Source of the DNA: Bacteroidota bacterium
GTDB taxonomy: Bacteria > Bacteroidota > Bacteroidia > Chitinophagales > Chitinophagaceae
DNA length: 41,502 nt
Direction of reading: 5' to 3'
Assembly (NCBI GenBank): GCA_947476145.1
Contig: CANJPH010000019.1
Span: forward strand, 1-41,502
Positions 40,991 through 41,502 of the stretch are shown here, in pieces. The notes below the pieces were generated by a model. The model ran no database searches. It saw only the letters and a program-made list of their open reading frames with translations, and had not been told where the DNA came from. Position 1 is the stretch's first letter, and the number at the start of each line of letters is the position of its first letter. The translations under genes were made by a program, and so were the position numbers.

Positions 40991-41502
40991 TTGAAAGTTA
41001 CAGTAGTAGGCACGGGCTATGTGGGCTTAGTAACAGGCACTTGTTTTGCTGAGACAGGCAATAGAGTTACTTGCGTTGATATTGATAAGAGTAAGGTAGA
41101 AAAATTAAGCAGTGGACAAATCACTATTTATGAGCCAGGACTAGAAAAGATTTTCTTAAGAAATATCAAAGAGAGTAGATTAAAATTTACTACACAATTG
41201 GAAGAAGCTATTGAAGATGCAGAGATTATTTTTTTAGCATTGCCAACCCCTCCAGGTGCAGATGGTAGTGCGGATTTAAAATATGTGTTGGGTGTTGCGG
41301 ATCATTTAGGAAAAATATTAAAGGGCTATAAAGTAATTGTAAATAAAAGTACAGTTCCAGTGGGTACTGCGGATAAAGTGAGTGCTGCAATTGCTAAAAA
41401 CTACAAAGGCGAGTATGATGTAGTAAGTAACCCCGAGTTTTTAAGAGAGGGTGTTGCTGTGGATGATTTTATGAAACCAGACAGAGTAGTGGTGGGTACA
41501 AG
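40991..41502 (+). CDS. ugd: UDP-glucose 6-dehydrogenase, N-terminal part (3' truncated by window)
   Basis: The frame runs to the window end, giving the first 170 residues. It begins KVTVVGTGYVGLVTGTCFAE, the NAD-binding Rossmann motif of the UDP-glucose/GDP-mannose dehydrogenase family. VDIDKSKVEKL, YEPGL, FLALPTPPGADGSADL, VNKSTVPVGTADKV and NPEFLREGVAVDDFMKPDR follow, all characteristic of UDP-glucose 6-dehydrogenase. The product, UDP-glucuronate, would supply an acidic sugar for the polysaccharide. The start must be TTG at 40991, because a TAA stands in frame two codons upstream (40985-40987) and the fold begins at the next residue. The gap to the isomerase gene is 8 bp, so they are cotranscribed. 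Confidence 0.93.
   Translation, partial: MKVTVVGTGYVGLVTGTCFAETGNRVTCVDIDKSKVEKLSSGQITIYEPGLEKIFLRNIKESRLKFTTQLEEAIEDAEIIFLALPTPPGADGSADLKYVLGVADHLGKILKGYKVIVNKSTVPVGTADKVSAAIAKNYKGEYDVVSNPEFLREGVAVDDFMKPDRVVVGT

Noticed and set aside
1..41502. tRNA, rRNA, CRISPR arrays, insertion sequences or prophage genes
   Set aside because: None was recognised by eye: no regularly spaced repeats, no transposase or integrase motif, no cloverleaf-like segments. A computed search could still find a small RNA gene.

Overview
The window looks like a chromosomal segment of a Bacteroidota bacterium, most likely of the Chitinophagaceae/Chitinophagales type. This rests on the low G+C content, translation starts mostly without Shine-Dalgarno sequences, Bacteroidota-type promoters (TTTG, about 20 bp, TAnnTTTG), a GH43 enzyme, a TonB receptor with an N-terminal carboxypeptidase-like domain, several Wzi-family outer-membrane proteins, and a PIN toxin with a short ribbon-helix-helix antitoxin. 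The genus is inferred, not shown.

Bases 1-10328 form one co-directional amino-acid block: ilvD (3' end), ilvB, ilvN, ilvC, ilvA, thrA (fused aspartokinase/homoserine dehydrogenase), thrB and thrC. It covers most of the route from aspartate through homoserine and threonine to 2-oxobutyrate and on to isoleucine/valine; asd and a transaminase are not in the window. A 305-bp gap before thrC holds two inverted repeats of the same geometry. A toxin-antitoxin pair (10325-10979) runs head-on into thrC, and the two stop codons overlap.

Bases 11174-20248 are mixed accessory and household genes: a secreted GH43 glycosidase with F5/8C and Fn3 modules, a strong bidirectional terminator, a nitroreductase, an orphan lipoprotein, a possible 54-residue membrane protein, an alkaline-phosphatase-superfamily hydrolase, a small exported protein ending in RGPPII next to a TonB-dependent receptor, and an exported M20 peptidase.

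Bases 20400-41502 are a surface-polysaccharide locus built around a Wzx/Wzy pathway. A plus-strand run encodes Wzz-1, three glycosyltransferase-like proteins, Wzx flippase, two Wzi-family proteins and a Wzy-like polymerase. A minus-strand pair encodes the initiating sugar-phosphate transferase and a third Wzi-family protein. A 364-bp divergent control region has a good promoter on each strand, an inverted repeat between them, and a C9 tract at the predicted start of the plus transcript. It leads into a six-SLBB Wza-like export protein, Wzz-2 and a CapD/PglF-type dehydratase that ends in a G12 tract. Then come a winged-helix protein with a degenerate nucleotidyltransferase domain, a SIS-domain isomerase and the start of UDP-glucose 6-dehydrogenase, which has a TTG start and runs off the end. 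Initiation, assembly, flipping, polymerisation, chain-length control, export and surface attachment are all represented. No tyrosine kinase is seen for either Wzz.

The most novel-looking material is regulatory. A 19-nt motif containing GGCGAAGCC sits in the untranslated regions before both the wza-like gene and the winged-helix gene. The winged-helix gene is flanked by palindromes and direct repeats, and homopolymer tracts lie in the polysaccharide locus. I saw no tRNA, rRNA, CRISPR array or insertion sequence.
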